NCBI RefSeq assembly: GCF_001592935.1
Contig: NZ_LRDB01000001.1
Location: forward strand, 124,001 to 188,000
Direction of reading: 5' to 3'
Source: Roseivirga echinicomitans
GTDB taxonomy: Bacteria; Bacteroidota; Bacteroidia; Cytophagales; Cyclobacteriaceae
Length of the DNA: 64,000 nucleotides
The position numbers were made by a program, and so were the translations under genes. The notes beneath the pieces are model-generated. The model was given only the letters and a program-made list of their open reading frames with translations. It had not been told where the DNA came from and searched no databases. Positions 45,548 to 54,783 of the stretch are shown here, one piece after another. Positions within the stretch are counted from its first letter, which is position 1. The number at the start of each line of letters is the position of its first letter.

Positions 45548-46414
45548 TTAAAAAGGAAAATCTGCTTTTGTTGTTTCTTTAGCCCAATCCCATAGCTTAG
45601 CATTAAAGGTTTCATCTAAAGCTACTGCATCAATTTTTGCTAAAGCTGGTTTCCCTTTTTGTTCATTATGACCATCTGGTCCCCAATATTGTCCTCCTTT
45701 TGCATCTTCACGTAAGCAAGCAGCTAATGTAGGTTGAGCGCCTTCTTTGGCAGTCATTAAATCAAGAGAGGCGAGCATTTCTTTATCCATGTGTACTTGC
45801 AAGTCTGTTTTACTAAACCCTGGGTGTGCAGCTAAAGATTTGATTTGACTACCATTCAGTTTCAGTCGTTTGTCAAATTCTAGCGCAAAAATAATATCTG
45901 CCAATTTGCTTTGTCCGTACTCTCTCCAATTATTATACTCTTTCTCTAATCGGAAATTATCAAAATCAATAACTGCACCTCTATGCGCAATACTACTTAA
46001 TGTGACAACTCTCGAACCCTTTGTTGATTCTAATAATTTAAAAAGATGACCCGTAAGGGCAAAATGACCAACGAAGTTTACACCGAACTGAGTTTCAAAA
46101 CCATCTTCAGTTTTTGATTGTGGCGGAATCATAATTCCTGCGTTGTTAATCAACAAATCAAGACTTGATTCAGCTTGTATCACATTCTCCGCAAAAGCTT
46201 TCACTGAACTCAAACTTGCCAAATCTAACTGCTGATAAACTAATTCACCTGTACCTCCGTCAGACTTCATTCTTTGGATGGCATTAAGTGCTTTTTCTTG
46301 ATTACGACAAGCAACATATACTTTTGCTCCTTTTTTGTACAAGTCCAAGGCGGTTTCATATCCAATACCTGTGTTTGAACCTGTTACGATTGCTGTTTTA
46401 CCTGATAAATTCAT
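45548..46414 (-). CDS. short-chain dehydrogenase/reductase
   Basis: A 288-residue SDR enzyme of the retinol-dehydrogenase-like group. The cofactor motif is AIVTGSNTGIGYETA (T-G-x3-G-x-G), LLINNAGIM is the N-N-A-G motif, the active-site serine is in VTLSSIAHRG and the Tyr-Lys pair in EYGQSKLAD. C-terminal residues do not identify the substrate. The gene is AT-rich, with an exact -7 motif 28 bases before its ATG. Confidence 0.9.
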   Translation of the reverse strand: MNLSGKTAIVTGSNTGIGYETALDLYKKGAKVYVACRNQEKALNAIQRMKSDGGTGELVYQQLDLASLSSVKAFAENVIQAESSLDLLINNAGIMIPPQSKTEDGFETQFGVNFVGHFALTGHLFKLLESTKGSRVVTLSSIAHRGAVIDFDNFRLEKEYNNWREYGQSKLADIIFALEFDKRLKLNGSQIKSLAAHPGFSKTDLQVHMDKEMLASLDLMTAKEGAQPTLAACLREDAKGGQYWGPDGHNEQKGKPALAKIDAVALDETFNAKLWDWAKETTKADFPF

Positions 46415-46442
46415 ATTTTATTTTTTTAATTAAATAATGAGA

Positions 46443-46450
46443 CAAATTTA
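46443..46450 (-). promoter_or_regulatory. -7 promoter motif for the SDR-AraC pair
   Basis: Minus-strand TAAATTTG, exact TAnnTTTG, 28 bases before the SDR ATG. Confidence 0.45.
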
Positions 46451-46536
46451 CCCGAGTAATTTGTGGTCGATGTATCCAAATCCTTTATTGTTGTAGCTGA
46501 AAATATTTCTTATTTCGTGAGTTCTTTTAAAATGAA

Positions 46537-46728
46537 GCACAACGTTAGCTATCGATCACAAACGTGGCGTATAGCGATATATAATTGTCACAAAGTGAGC
46601 GTTAGCACCCCAATATGGGGTGCTATACGCACCTTTTAACAAGCAATAAGTTTAGTGAAATTAACTGATAGAACAGCAATATTTATTGTCTCTTTAGCAT
46701 TTAACATGCTGCGTAACTGAAGTTAGGC
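46537..46728. repeat. attC-like palindromic element, right of the AraC-SDR pair
   Basis: Begins GCACAAC (46537-46543) and ends GTTAGGC (46722-46728), an exact GTTRRRY. Inside, GCGTATAGC (46567-46575) pairs with GCTATACGC (46622-46630), and GCACCCC-AATAT-GGGGTGC (46605-46623) is an alternative hairpin. At 192 bases it is longer than usual attC sites. GCACAAC here is the reverse complement of GTTGTGC at the left element. Confidence 0.4.
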
Positions 46729-46879
46729 GGCTTTATAAAAGGCTAGATCCTTTGTGGTTATTCATACGCAAGATTGCTTCAGGTAGGCGGCTTTCGCTCC
46801 GATAATCGTGAGCAGGTTCGCAACGCTTGCACCGGAACTTTCACCGGTTGGAGGTACAGTTCGAGCAAAAAAGTAGTAG

Positions 46880-48004
46880 CTACTTAATCGCAAGTTCGTA
46901 AGTGATGTGTTTCTTTCCCGGTACCGCGCCCAAGGCCTTATGAATAGCAATCATTTTATCATTGAAGTCGCCTACCCAAGAGAGTTCGCCTTCTACATAA
47001 TGACTTTTCATGGCACCTTCAAAGCATTTGTAAACCAAAACGGATTCTAATCCAGTATTCTGGAATTTTGGATGTGTACCCATCGCCCAAACCCGAAGTC
47101 TAGTGATGGTCTTTTTCCGCTTCAACATCACAAAACGCAGCTTGTTCCAAAGGTTGATTTTGCCGTTAAAGTGCTTAAGGATTTGATTTACATCGGGCAG
47201 CACCAAAACGAAACTGGCAGGTTGCCCATCAACATAAGCGAACCAGATGTAATTAGGGTCGTAAAATGGCTTTACTTTCTTGAAAGTATCTTTTACATAC
47301 TCTTTTTTAATGGGCGTAAAGTTTTCGTGATGTGCCCAAGCCGCATTATAGATTTCCATGAAATCTTCGGCACATTCATCAAACCTATTGGCATCTAAAG
47401 GTTTTAAAGTGAGGTTGGTTTTTTTTGAAATGGCGTATTCCGCAATTTTCACAAAGCGTTCTGGCAAACCATCCGTTATGTTCAGGTGATTCGTCAGTTG
47501 TTCCATTTTCTTTTCGAAACCATAGGCTTCAAAAAAATCACGGTAATGAGGAGGGTTGTACACCATACCGTTCGATGGGTGCGTGAACCCTTCTACCAAC
47601 AGTCCCCAGAAAGAATCGTTTTCGCCAAAATTAATCGGTCCTTGAATGGTATTTACTTTTCTTTCCACCAACCATTTTTTGGCCGTATCAAAAATTTTAA
47701 AGGCTACAGATTTATCATTGACGGACTCAAAAAAACCAATACCGCCAATACGTTGAGCACCAAAATTGGCTTTATTCTCATTGATAAAAGCGGCAATTCT
47801 ACCAATCAGATTTCCTTGATCATCTTTGAAAACCCAACGGATAGCCTCCCCATTTTGAAAGAAGACATTTTCTTTCGGATCAAAAATATTGTTGATTTCT
47901 TGATCCAGCGGACATACCCATACAGGATCATTCTTATAAATGACTCTGGCGGTATCCAGAAAATCCTTACTATCCTTTTTGTTCTTAACCTCGATGATTT
48001 GCAT
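46880..48004 (-). CDS. GNAT-fold N-acetyltransferase-like protein
   Basis: It has 374 residues. The central part has the GNAT strand pattern (FKDDQGNLIGRIAAFIN, GGIGFFESVNDKSVAFKIFDTAKKWL) and a second region RVWAMGTHPKFQNTGLESVLVYKCFEGAM resembles the acetyl-CoA loop with the expected Q/R-x-x-G-x-G/A loosely kept. Members are Bacteroidota-conserved and uncharacterised; peptidoglycan- or lipid-directed transfer is possible. Substrate unknown. It lies between the attC-like element and the mutase genes. Confidence 0.7.
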   Translation of the reverse strand: MQIIEVKNKKDSKDFLDTARVIYKNDPVWVCPLDQEINNIFDPKENVFFQNGEAIRWVFKDDQGNLIGRIAAFINENKANFGAQRIGGIGFFESVNDKSVAFKIFDTAKKWLVERKVNTIQGPINFGENDSFWGLLVEGFTHPSNGMVYNPPHYRDFFEAYGFEKKMEQLTNHLNITDGLPERFVKIAEYAISKKTNLTLKPLDANRFDECAEDFMEIYNAAWAHHENFTPIKKEYVKDTFKKVKPFYDPNYIWFAYVDGQPASFVLVLPDVNQILKHFNGKINLWNKLRFVMLKRKKTITRLRVWAMGTHPKFQNTGLESVLVYKCFEGAMKSHYVEGELSWVGDFNDKMIAIHKALGAVPGKKHITYELAIK

Positions 48005-48088
48005 TGACCTAAGCTTATCCCTGATTGTTACAAAGAAATCTGATATTTAGTTCTGGTTAAAATCTTTAATCCTTTTTTTTCCAACAGT

Positions 48089-50206
48089 TTATTCTTCCAT
48101 CAACTTGAGGAGAATTTCCTGGGCGGCTTTGGCGATTACAGTACCCGGGCCAAAAATAGCCGCAGCTCCAGCCTCTCTAAGGAATTCATAATCGGCAGGC
48201 GGAATAACTCCGCCAGCAATTACCATAATGTCTTCACGCCCTAGACGCTTTAATTCAGCAATAAGTTGTGGAATTAAGGTTTTATGTCCCGCTGCCAAAC
48301 TCGAAGCGCCAATCATATGGACATCGTTTTCGGCTGCTTGCAGTGCCGTTTCTTCTGGGGTTTGAAAAAGTGGTCCTATGTCCACATCAAAACCTAAATC
48401 GGCAAAACTGGTAGCAATTACTTTGGCACCACGGTCGTGGCCATCTTGTCCCATTTTAGCCACCATAATTCGTGGTCTTCGACCATCCATTTTGGCAAAC
48501 TTATCCGCCAGCTCTCTGGCCTTTTTAAAGTCTTCGTTGTCTTTCACTTCGTTTGAATATACACCAGAAATAGATCTGATCACAGCTTTGTGTCTTCCAA
48601 AAACATTTTCCAATGCTGTAGAAATCTCCCCTAAAGAAGCCCTCAGCCTAGCGGCATCCACCGCCAGTTCGAGCAAATTGCCTTCGCCAGAGCGAGCGGC
48701 ATCTTCTAATGCCTTTAAGCTTGCTTCCACTTTTTCCGTATCTCTGTTGTCTTTCAAAAAGGCCAATCTTTCTAATTGCGATTTCCTTACTGAAGCATTG
48801 TCTACTTCCAGCAAATCGAAATCCAAAGCCTCGTCCACTTTGTATTGGTTTACGCCTACAATAATGTCTTTCCCAGAATCAATTCGGGCTTGTTTACGGG
48901 CAGCGGCTTCTTCAATTTTCATTTTTGGAAGGCCTTGCTCAATGGCTTTGGCCATTCCGCCTAACTCCTCCACCTCTTCAATCAGTTCCCAAGCCTTTTT
49001 CACCAACTCTTCGGTAAGGTATTCCACATAATAAGACCCGCCCCATGGATCAACCACTTTGGTGATGTCAGTTTCTTGCTGAAGATAGATTTGTGTGTTT
49101 CTGGCAATCTTGGCCGAGAAGTCGGTAGGCAGGGCTATTGCCTCGTCTAAGGCGTTGGTGTGAAGCGATTGCGTATGACCAAGCACGGCAGCCATGGCTT
49201 CCACACAAGTTCTAGTAACGTTATTGAAAGGGTCTTGCTCTGTTAAACTCCAACCCGAAGTTTGGCTGTGTGTTCTTAACGCCATTGATTTCTCGTTCTT
49301 TGGATTGAACTGCTTCACGATTTTAGCCCAAAGCAAACGACCCGCACGCATTTTAGCAATCTCCATAAAGTGGTTCATCCCAATTCCCCAGAAAAAAGAA
49401 AGACGCGGGGCGAAGGTATCAATATCCATACCCGCGTTAATGCCTGTGCGAATGTACTCCAAACCATCTGCCAATGTATAGGCCAATTCGATATGAGCAG
49501 GCGCACCCGCCTCGTGCATGTGGTACCCAGAAATACTGATAGAGTTAAATCGGGGCATGTTTTTGGACGAATACTCGAAAATATCGCCAATGATTTTCAT
49601 GGAAGGCAAGGGCGGATAGATATAGGTGTTCCGCACCATAAATTCCTTCAGAATATCATTCTGAATGGTTCCACTTAGTTCTTCTTTAGCCACACCTTGT
49701 TCTTCTGCAGCAGCAATGTAAAAAGCCATGATGGGCAATACCGCTCCATTCATGGTCATCGAAACCGACATTTTATCGAGCGGAATTTGATCGAAAAGCA
49801 GCTTCATGTCCAAAATAGAATCAATGGCCACGCCCGCTTTACCCACATCGCCCACCACACGTGGATGATCGGAATCATAACCTCTATGGGTCGCTAAATC
49901 AAAAGCCACAGACAATCCTTTTTGGCCTGCCGCTAAATTTCTTCTGTAAAAAGCATTTGATTCTTCAGCTGTAGAAAATCCAGCATATTGGCGGATGGTC
50001 CAAGGACGTTGGGTATACATTGAAGCATATGGGCCTCTCAAGTAAGGAGGAGTTCCTGCTTCAAATTTCAAATGCTCGGCATCTTTAATTTCGGAAAAGG
50101 AAATAGTTGAAGGCACTTCAATTCCTTCTGCAGTTTTCCAGTTTTCGATAGCCTTAGTTTGGGTACTTTCAGCCGAGATGTTGAGTGTTTTTAATATCGG
50201 TCTCAT
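48089..50206 (-). CDS. mutB: methylmalonyl-CoA mutase large subunit
   Basis: Interconverts methylmalonyl-CoA and succinyl-CoA using adenosylcobalamin. It has 705 residues, normal. The barrel domain includes [24 protein letters not shown] and the [19 protein letters not shown] segment. The C-terminal cobalamin domain shows [14 protein letters not shown], whose histidine coordinates cobalt, and [10 protein letters not shown] with a conserved Gly-Gly. It follows mutA by 9 bases on the minus strand. No epimerase or chaperone gene (meaB) is present here. Confidence 0.96.
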   Translation of the reverse strand: MRPILKTLNISAESTQTKAIENWKTAEGIEVPSTISFSEIKDAEHLKFEAGTPPYLRGPYASMYTQRPWTIRQYAGFSTAEESNAFYRRNLAAGQKGLSVAFDLATHRGYDSDHPRVVGDVGKAGVAIDSILDMKLLFDQIPLDKMSVSMTMNGAVLPIMAFYIAAAEEQGVAKEELSGTIQNDILKEFMVRNTYIYPPLPSMKIIGDIFEYSSKNMPRFNSISISGYHMHEAGAPAHIELAYTLADGLEYIRTGINAGMDIDTFAPRLSFFWGIGMNHFMEIAKMRAGRLLWAKIVKQFNPKNEKSMALRTHSQTSGWSLTEQDPFNNVTRTCVEAMAAVLGHTQSLHTNALDEAIALPTDFSAKIARNTQIYLQQETDITKVVDPWGGSYYVEYLTEELVKKAWELIEEVEELGGMAKAIEQGLPKMKIEEAAARKQARIDSGKDIIVGVNQYKVDEALDFDLLEVDNASVRKSQLERLAFLKDNRDTEKVEASLKALEDAARSGEGNLLELAVDAARLRASLGEISTALENVFGRHKAVIRSISGVYSNEVKDNEDFKKARELADKFAKMDGRRPRIMVAKMGQDGHDRGAKVIATSFADLGFDVDIGPLFQTPEETALQAAENDVHMIGASSLAAGHKTLIPQLIAELKRLGREDIMVIAGGVIPPADYEFLREAGAAAIFGPGTVIAKAAQEILLKLMEE

Positions 50207-50215
50207 AATTTCGGA

Positions 50216-51352
50216 TTAAAGGGCTAAAGCGTTAATGTCATTTTCAGAAAGGTTTTTCAACCCTCCTTTTTCTTCAATTTGTTGAAGAATGGCCCAAGTT
50301 TTTTCAACCAATTGGGCAGTCAGTGATTCTATATAATAGGAACCAGCAGAGGGGTCGAGGGTTTTGTCCAAATACGATTCGTCTTTAAGAATTGTAGAAA
50401 TGTTTCTTGCTATGCGCTCGCCTTGGGCTGGGTTTTTCGGAAACAAATGATGGAAAGGTTGAACGATCACAGCGTCTGTCCCTCCGATAATGGCGGTCAT
50501 GGCTTCCGTTGTTGCCCGGAGCAGGTAATTATATTCATCCTTCGTAGGCTCATTCCATTGGCCAGAGCTTGAAGAAATTTGAATGTCGTTCAGTGCCAAG
50601 TCAAAGCCATATGAATTTGCGAGCTGCGCAACCAGAATCCTTAAAGCACGGTGACGGGCAATTTCTAAAAAGTAAGATTCACCTACATTGAGGTTAAACT
50701 GTAATTGCTTAAACCAAGCTTGAACCTCTTCAGTCGTGTTAGTTTTGGCATCAACAATATCGATGGTTTTGGCAAGAAGAACAGCTAGGCCTAGATTGGC
50801 ATTTTCGTTTTTCTCTTCTGAAAGGAAAAACCTGAAATTGGGCAGCTTACTTAAAAAAGGCGGCTCGTTGGAACGAATAAAGCCTCTCACTTCATTTTCA
50901 TCAATTCCTTTTGAATGAATATAAGCTTCGAATGAACTCGTCAATGATTGAGCTCCATTTTCTATCTCCAATCCAATATGGCAGTAATTGAGCAGCAGGT
51001 CTTTGAGGAGCAGATCGAAGTTTGGAATTGCTTTTAAGTGAAAGAAGATTCCTGTCGCGCCACTATTCAGGGCCAAAAGCGCCATTTCGTTGGCCTCTTT
51101 TTCTGTCTCCACTGCAATCACTTGGTAGTTGACCCAGTTTCTGACTCCCAAAGCTTCCGCCTGATGATTTGGAATTTGTAATTGAGGCAAAGAGCTCGGT
51201 AAATCTTCTTCAGTGTAAAAAGGTTTCCCCTCCACACCAGCAATTTTCCAATTGAGTTCTTCAATGGGTTTGCCCTTTAGTTCTTTAATGATTTGGTTCT
51301 GCCAAGCCTTAGATTCTGGCTTTTTAAAGTCATCGAAAAGTCTTTGCTCCAT
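50216..51352 (-). CDS. mutA: methylmalonyl-CoA mutase small subunit, short form
   Basis: The non-catalytic partner of MutB. It has 378 residues, with only the barrel-like part (SKAWQNQIIKELKGKPIEEL at the N-terminus, DAVIVQPFHHLFPKNPAQGERIARN near residue 295, DPSAGSYYIESLT near 335) and no cobalamin-binding domain at its end. Well-studied MutA chains are about 600 residues and keep a non-functional copy of that domain. A frameshift is unlikely because the end is clean. It precedes mutB in one operon. Confidence 0.9.
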   Translation of the reverse strand: MEQRLFDDFKKPESKAWQNQIIKELKGKPIEELNWKIAGVEGKPFYTEEDLPSSLPQLQIPNHQAEALGVRNWVNYQVIAVETEKEANEMALLALNSGATGIFFHLKAIPNFDLLLKDLLLNYCHIGLEIENGAQSLTSSFEAYIHSKGIDENEVRGFIRSNEPPFLSKLPNFRFFLSEEKNENANLGLAVLLAKTIDIVDAKTNTTEEVQAWFKQLQFNLNVGESYFLEIARHRALRILVAQLANSYGFDLALNDIQISSSSGQWNEPTKDEYNYLLRATTEAMTAIIGGTDAVIVQPFHHLFPKNPAQGERIARNISTILKDESYLDKTLDPSAGSYYIESLTAQLVEKTWAILQQIEEKGGLKNLSENDINALAL

Positions 51353-51571
51353 ACTCCTTCAGTTTATGACACGAAAATAAGGGATTTCAAATCGCCATGC
51401 TGATTTAAAGTGAAATTCGACTTTAATAAACTGGATTTTGATGCCGTGATGTGCCATTCAACAGGCACTGAGGCACATAGCTTACAGGGCAAGTTTTAAC
51501 GGCCAAATTATTTTCACCTCTCTTATGAATTCGCCTTTCATGTTCGTCTTATTTTTATCATTTTTGTCGTC

Positions 51572-51597
51572 CCCCAAAAATCACTTGGGGATTTTTT
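51572..51597 (+). promoter_or_regulatory. terminator-like hairpin in the dnaA leader
   Basis: CCCCAA pairs with TTGGGG over a 7-base loop, followed by ATTTTTT, 22 bases before the dnaA ATG. A one-mismatch -7 motif (CATTTTTG, 51559-51566) would start the RNA at or just before this hairpin. It could attenuate dnaA or protect the 5' end. Confidence 0.4.
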
Positions 51598-51619
51598 ATC
51601 CAGTTTGCTTAATCAATTG

Positions 51620-53035
51620 ATGGTGAAAGATTGCGTATCGGTTTGGGAAGACTGTCTCCGATTTATTAGGAGCCAGGTAGGCGACCAGAGTTTCAAAACT
51701 TGGTTTGAACCTATTGTTCCGCTCAAACTGCACGAAGGTATTCTTACAATTCAGGTGCCTAGCCAGTTTTTTTACGAGTATTTAGAAGAGCATTATGTTC
51801 AACTACTTAGGCAAGTGATTCATACTGAACTTGGCCCACAAGGCCGACTTGAATATTCTGTCATTGTGGACAGTGGAAGTGCTCAGAATCAAGCTTACTC
51901 CGTTACGCTTCCAAACCAAACACCAAAAAATAAATGGGAGCAAGACAAGCCGGCAAAAATTCATAGCCCCTTTGACATGCCTTCTGTAGAGGAAGAGTTT
52001 AGGCACTCTAACCTCAACCCAAATTACGATTTCGAAAATTATATTGAGGGAGACTGTAACCGTTTGGCGAGATCTGCGGGTATTGCCGTAGCCGAAAAGC
52101 CGGGCGTTACTTCTTTTAATCCACTGATGGTTTATGGCGGTGTAGGTTTGGGGAAAACCCACTTGATTCAGTCCATTGGAAATAAAATTAGGAGAGATGA
52201 TAAAAAGCATTTTGTGCTTTATGTGTCTTCTGAAAAATTTACGACCCAGTTTACGGATGCGATTAAGAACAATAGCATCCAGAGCTTTACCAACTTCTAC
52301 CTACAAGTAGATACTTTGATTATAGATGATGTGCAGTTCTTCTCGGGCAAAGAGAAAACGCAGGAAATGTTCTTCCATATTTTCAATCATTTGCATCAAA
52401 GCGGAAAGCAAATCATTATGTCGAGCGACAGGCCGCCAAGAGATTTGAAAGGCTTGCAGGACCGATTGCTATCGAGGTTCAAATGGGGGCTTACGGCAGA
52501 TTTGCAGATGCCTGATTTTGAAACCAGAATTGCCATTATCTCCAGAAAAATGGAATCGGATGGGATTTATATTCCTGATGATGTAGTAGAATATTTAGCC
52601 TACAGTGTTGATACCAACGTGCGTGAATTAGAGGGTGTTTTGATTTCTCTAATTGCCCATGCAACGCTAAACAAAGCTGAAATCAATTTAGAACTGGCCA
52701 AGCAAACACTGAAGAACATTGTTCACGACATTGAGTCGGAAGTGGGTGTTGATTACATCCAAAAATCCGTGGGTGAATACTTCCAGATTAGTGTGGAAGA
52801 CTTGAAGGATAAAACGCGAAAAAAAGAGATTGTAATTGCTAGACAAGTAGCGATGTACTTGTGCAAAGAATATACAAACCACTCATTAAAATCTATTGGT
52901 TACCATTTTGGTGGTCGCGATCACTCTACCGTAATTCACGCAGTGCAATCTGTCAGTGATATGATTGAGATTGACACCAAGTTCTGCCATAGCATGGACG
53001 AACTCAAGAAGAAAATGAGAATGAAATCAGTATAA
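51620..53035 (+). CDS. dnaA: chromosomal replication initiator DnaA
   Basis: Starts replication at oriC as an ATP-bound filament. It has 471 residues from ATG 51620; TTG 51605 is in frame but adds residues before the family start. Domain I begins VSVWEDCLRFIRSQVGDQSFKTWFEPI (split: VSVWEDCLRF then IRSQVGDQSF). Walker A GGVGLGKT is at about 173-180, Walker B LIIDDVQFF near 233, and sensor residues follow. Domain IV ends with the DNA-binding signature RDHSTVIHAV. Length and order are normal. No DnaA boxes or oriC-like cluster were recognised around it. Confidence 0.96.
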   Translation: MVKDCVSVWEDCLRFIRSQVGDQSFKTWFEPIVPLKLHEGILTIQVPSQFFYEYLEEHYVQLLRQVIHTELGPQGRLEYSVIVDSGSAQNQAYSVTLPNQTPKNKWEQDKPAKIHSPFDMPSVEEEFRHSNLNPNYDFENYIEGDCNRLARSAGIAVAEKPGVTSFNPLMVYGGVGLGKTHLIQSIGNKIRRDDKKHFVLYVSSEKFTTQFTDAIKNNSIQSFTNFYLQVDTLIIDDVQFFSGKEKTQEMFFHIFNHLHQSGKQIIMSSDRPPRDLKGLQDRLLSRFKWGLTADLQMPDFETRIAIISRKMESDGIYIPDDVVEYLAYSVDTNVRELEGVLISLIAHATLNKAEINLELAKQTLKNIVHDIESEVGVDYIQKSVGEYFQISVEDLKDKTRKKEIVIARQVAMYLCKEYTNHSLKSIGYHFGGRDHSTVIHAVQSVSDMIEIDTKFCHSMDELKKKMRMKSV

Positions 53036-53060
53036 AAAAGGGGCTTAAAGCCCCTTTTTT
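53034..53060. terminator. bidirectional terminator between dnaA and the protease gene
   Basis: AAAAAAGGGGCTT pairs with AAGCCCCTTTTTT with almost no loop, giving T-tracts on both strands. It ends both convergent genes. Confidence 0.85.
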
Positions 53061-53080
53061 ATTACCCCTTCAATAAATGA

Positions 53081-54565
53081 TTATTGGAACCTATACCTCA
53101 GTGTATTCTGCCTTCCTTTAGCATCGAGAATATCCAATTGAATTCTTCCTGAATAGCGCTCTAGATAATTGGCGACTGCTGTTGGATCACCTGCCCATTT
53201 TTGGTTAATGGCTACAATAATATCTCCTTCTTTAATATCACTGAGCTTTCTCATAAAACCTGTGTCCTTGTTAATTTTGGTCACCTTCACTCCATATTTT
53301 AAACCATTCTTTTCCAGTTCCAATTGGGTGAGTTTTCTCATTTCGGCACCCAGAAAATCAGAGAAATGAATGTCCTCTTCATTAAGCCCAGATTGGCTGT
53401 CCAGGATATCCGTATTCCCCAAAACGTTTTCCAAGGTTACGTAGGTTTCTGCTACTCGCTGATTTCTTCTGTACTCTACCAACACCTTATCCCCTGGTGA
53501 CATATAAGTAAGTAATTCATCAAACGTAGATTTGCTATTGATATGTCTTCCATTCAAACTAAGGATTACATCTCCCGCCTCAAGTCCAGCCATATCTGCT
53601 GCACTTTCCCTTTTAATGGACTGAACAAATACTCCCTTTAAATCTTTTAGGTTCTCTCGTTTCGCTAGTTCTTCATTGATTTCAGCTACATCTGCACCCG
53701 TATAGGCTTTTTGCACATACTTGTACTTTTTCAAATCTTCCACCGCTTTCACCACAATATCGGAAGGCACTGCAAAACCATAGCCTGCATAAGAACCTGT
53801 TTTAGAAATAATAGAAGAGTTAATGCCTACCAATTCACCATCCGTATTGACCAAAGCGCCCCCGCTATTCCCTGGGTTAATGGCGGCATCGGTTTGGATA
53901 TAAAGTTCTAGGGGAAAGTTTTCTCTTAAGGCTGCCGTTTCGCTACCAATCGCACTTACGATTCCGGCTGTTACAGTAGAAGTTAAATTAAAGGGATTGC
54001 CCACGGCCAATACCCAATCTCCTATTCTTACATCAGAACTCTTTCCAATTTCTACTGCTGGTAAGTCTTTTGCATCAATTTTCAGTACTGCTAGATCAAG
54101 GTTAGGGTCTGTACCTACAAGCGTAGCGCGGTAGGTTCTTTTTTCGTGCATTACCTCAATTTCATCGGCCCCTTTAATCACGTGATTGTTCGTAATGATG
54201 TAGCCATCCTTGGAATAAATCACGCCAGAACCAGAGCCAATGGCCACTTCGGAACCAGCCCCTTCACGCCCATAGATGTAATCATAGAAAGACATGCTTC
54301 TTCTGTTGCGCTGTAAGTTCTTAATGTAGACTACACTACGAATCGATTTATCGGCAGCCGTTCTAAAGTCTGCTGGGGCTTCAAATGGCCGATTCGTCAT
54401 TTCATCATTCGATCGGTCATCGGTATAACTCGCCTGCCTGAAATTGGCGGGCACTTCTCTTATAATTTCATTTACTTGAGTTGGGCTCAAGTATTGTTGG
54501 AAAACAAAGGCTCCGGCCAGTCCGGCCACAAAAGCCAGAAGAATCATCTTTGCTGCGCTTTTCAT
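53081..54565 (-). CDS. DegP/DegQ-like periplasmic serine protease (HtrA family)
   Basis: It has 494 residues. An N-terminal membrane anchor or signal (MILLAFVAGLAGAFVFQQYL) is followed by a trypsin-like domain with His (TNNHVIKGADE), Asp (NLDLAVLKID) and Ser (NPGNSGGALV), a complete triad. Two PDZ domains follow (about 285-375, with ADMAGLEAGDVILSLNG; and about 410-490). It works in quality control of envelope proteins, degrading unfolded ones. The nearby rseP gene is consistent with envelope stress control. A -7 motif lies about 90 bases upstream. Confidence 0.93.
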   Translation of the reverse strand: MKSAAKMILLAFVAGLAGAFVFQQYLSPTQVNEIIREVPANFRQASYTDDRSNDEMTNRPFEAPADFRTAADKSIRSVVYIKNLQRNRRSMSFYDYIYGREGAGSEVAIGSGSGVIYSKDGYIITNNHVIKGADEIEVMHEKRTYRATLVGTDPNLDLAVLKIDAKDLPAVEIGKSSDVRIGDWVLAVGNPFNLTSTVTAGIVSAIGSETAALRENFPLELYIQTDAAINPGNSGGALVNTDGELVGINSSIISKTGSYAGYGFAVPSDIVVKAVEDLKKYKYVQKAYTGADVAEINEELAKRENLKDLKGVFVQSIKRESAADMAGLEAGDVILSLNGRHINSKSTFDELLTYMSPGDKVLVEYRRNQRVAETYVTLENVLGNTDILDSQSGLNEEDIHFSDFLGAEMRKLTQLELEKNGLKYGVKVTKINKDTGFMRKLSDIKEGDIIVAINQKWAGDPTAVANYLERYSGRIQLDILDAKGRQNTLRYRFQ

Positions 54566-54652
54566 ATCTGTATCCTAAATATTTATTTTATCTAAATTCG
54601 AAAAATGTAAGAGAGCAGAATGTAATTCAGGCTGAATTCTCTTTACACTATT

Positions 54653-54660
54653 CAAACATA
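54653..54660 (-). promoter_or_regulatory. -7 promoter motif, candidate for the protease gene
   Basis: Minus-strand TATGTTTG, exact TAnnTTTG, 88 bases before the ATG. The leader would be long compared with others in the window. Confidence 0.35.
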
Positions 54661-54769
54661 CGTAACACAGATATTGTTGGTAATCTGTCCATTGTTAATT
54701 AAGGTTAAAAGCCAATACAGATTCTATCGAGATTATTAGATTTCGGTGTTTTCAGCATTTCAAAAAACA

Positions 54770-54777
54770 TATCTTTG
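54770..54777 (+). promoter_or_regulatory. -7 promoter motif directly before the GH3 gene
   Basis: TATCTTTG, exact TAnnTTTG, 6 bases before ATG 54784, implying a leader of about 3 bases. Confidence 0.5.
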
Positions 54778-54783
54778 CCTCTT

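Larger units (their letters stand above)
46415..46879. other. 465-bp gene-free region with attC-like element
   Basis: No gene is supported. It holds the SDR promoter motif (46443-46450), the attC-like element (46537-46728), and about 150 bases before the GNAT gene with no clear feature except two GTAGGCGGC/GTTAGGCGGC near-copies at 46722-46730 and 46783-46791. Confidence 0.6.

Noticed and set aside
44429-46728. Classical integron
   Set aside because: No tyrosine integrase gene or attI is present and the R boxes are imperfect, so only attC-like elements are claimed.
46722-46791. Two GTTAGGCGGC/GGTAGGCGGC copies as a direct repeat of a mobile element
   Set aside because: Only about nine bases match and no element lies between them.
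48378-49031. Long open frame opposite mutB
   Set aside because: Composition is Ser/Ala-rich as expected for the complement of a coding strand, with no domain and no promoter; mutB is certain on the other strand. The same applies to 24985-25440 opposite polX and 5969-6610 opposite ricT.
51353-51619. Replication origin next to dnaA
   Set aside because: No clustered DnaA boxes (TTATNCACA) or AT-rich unwinding repeats were recognised.
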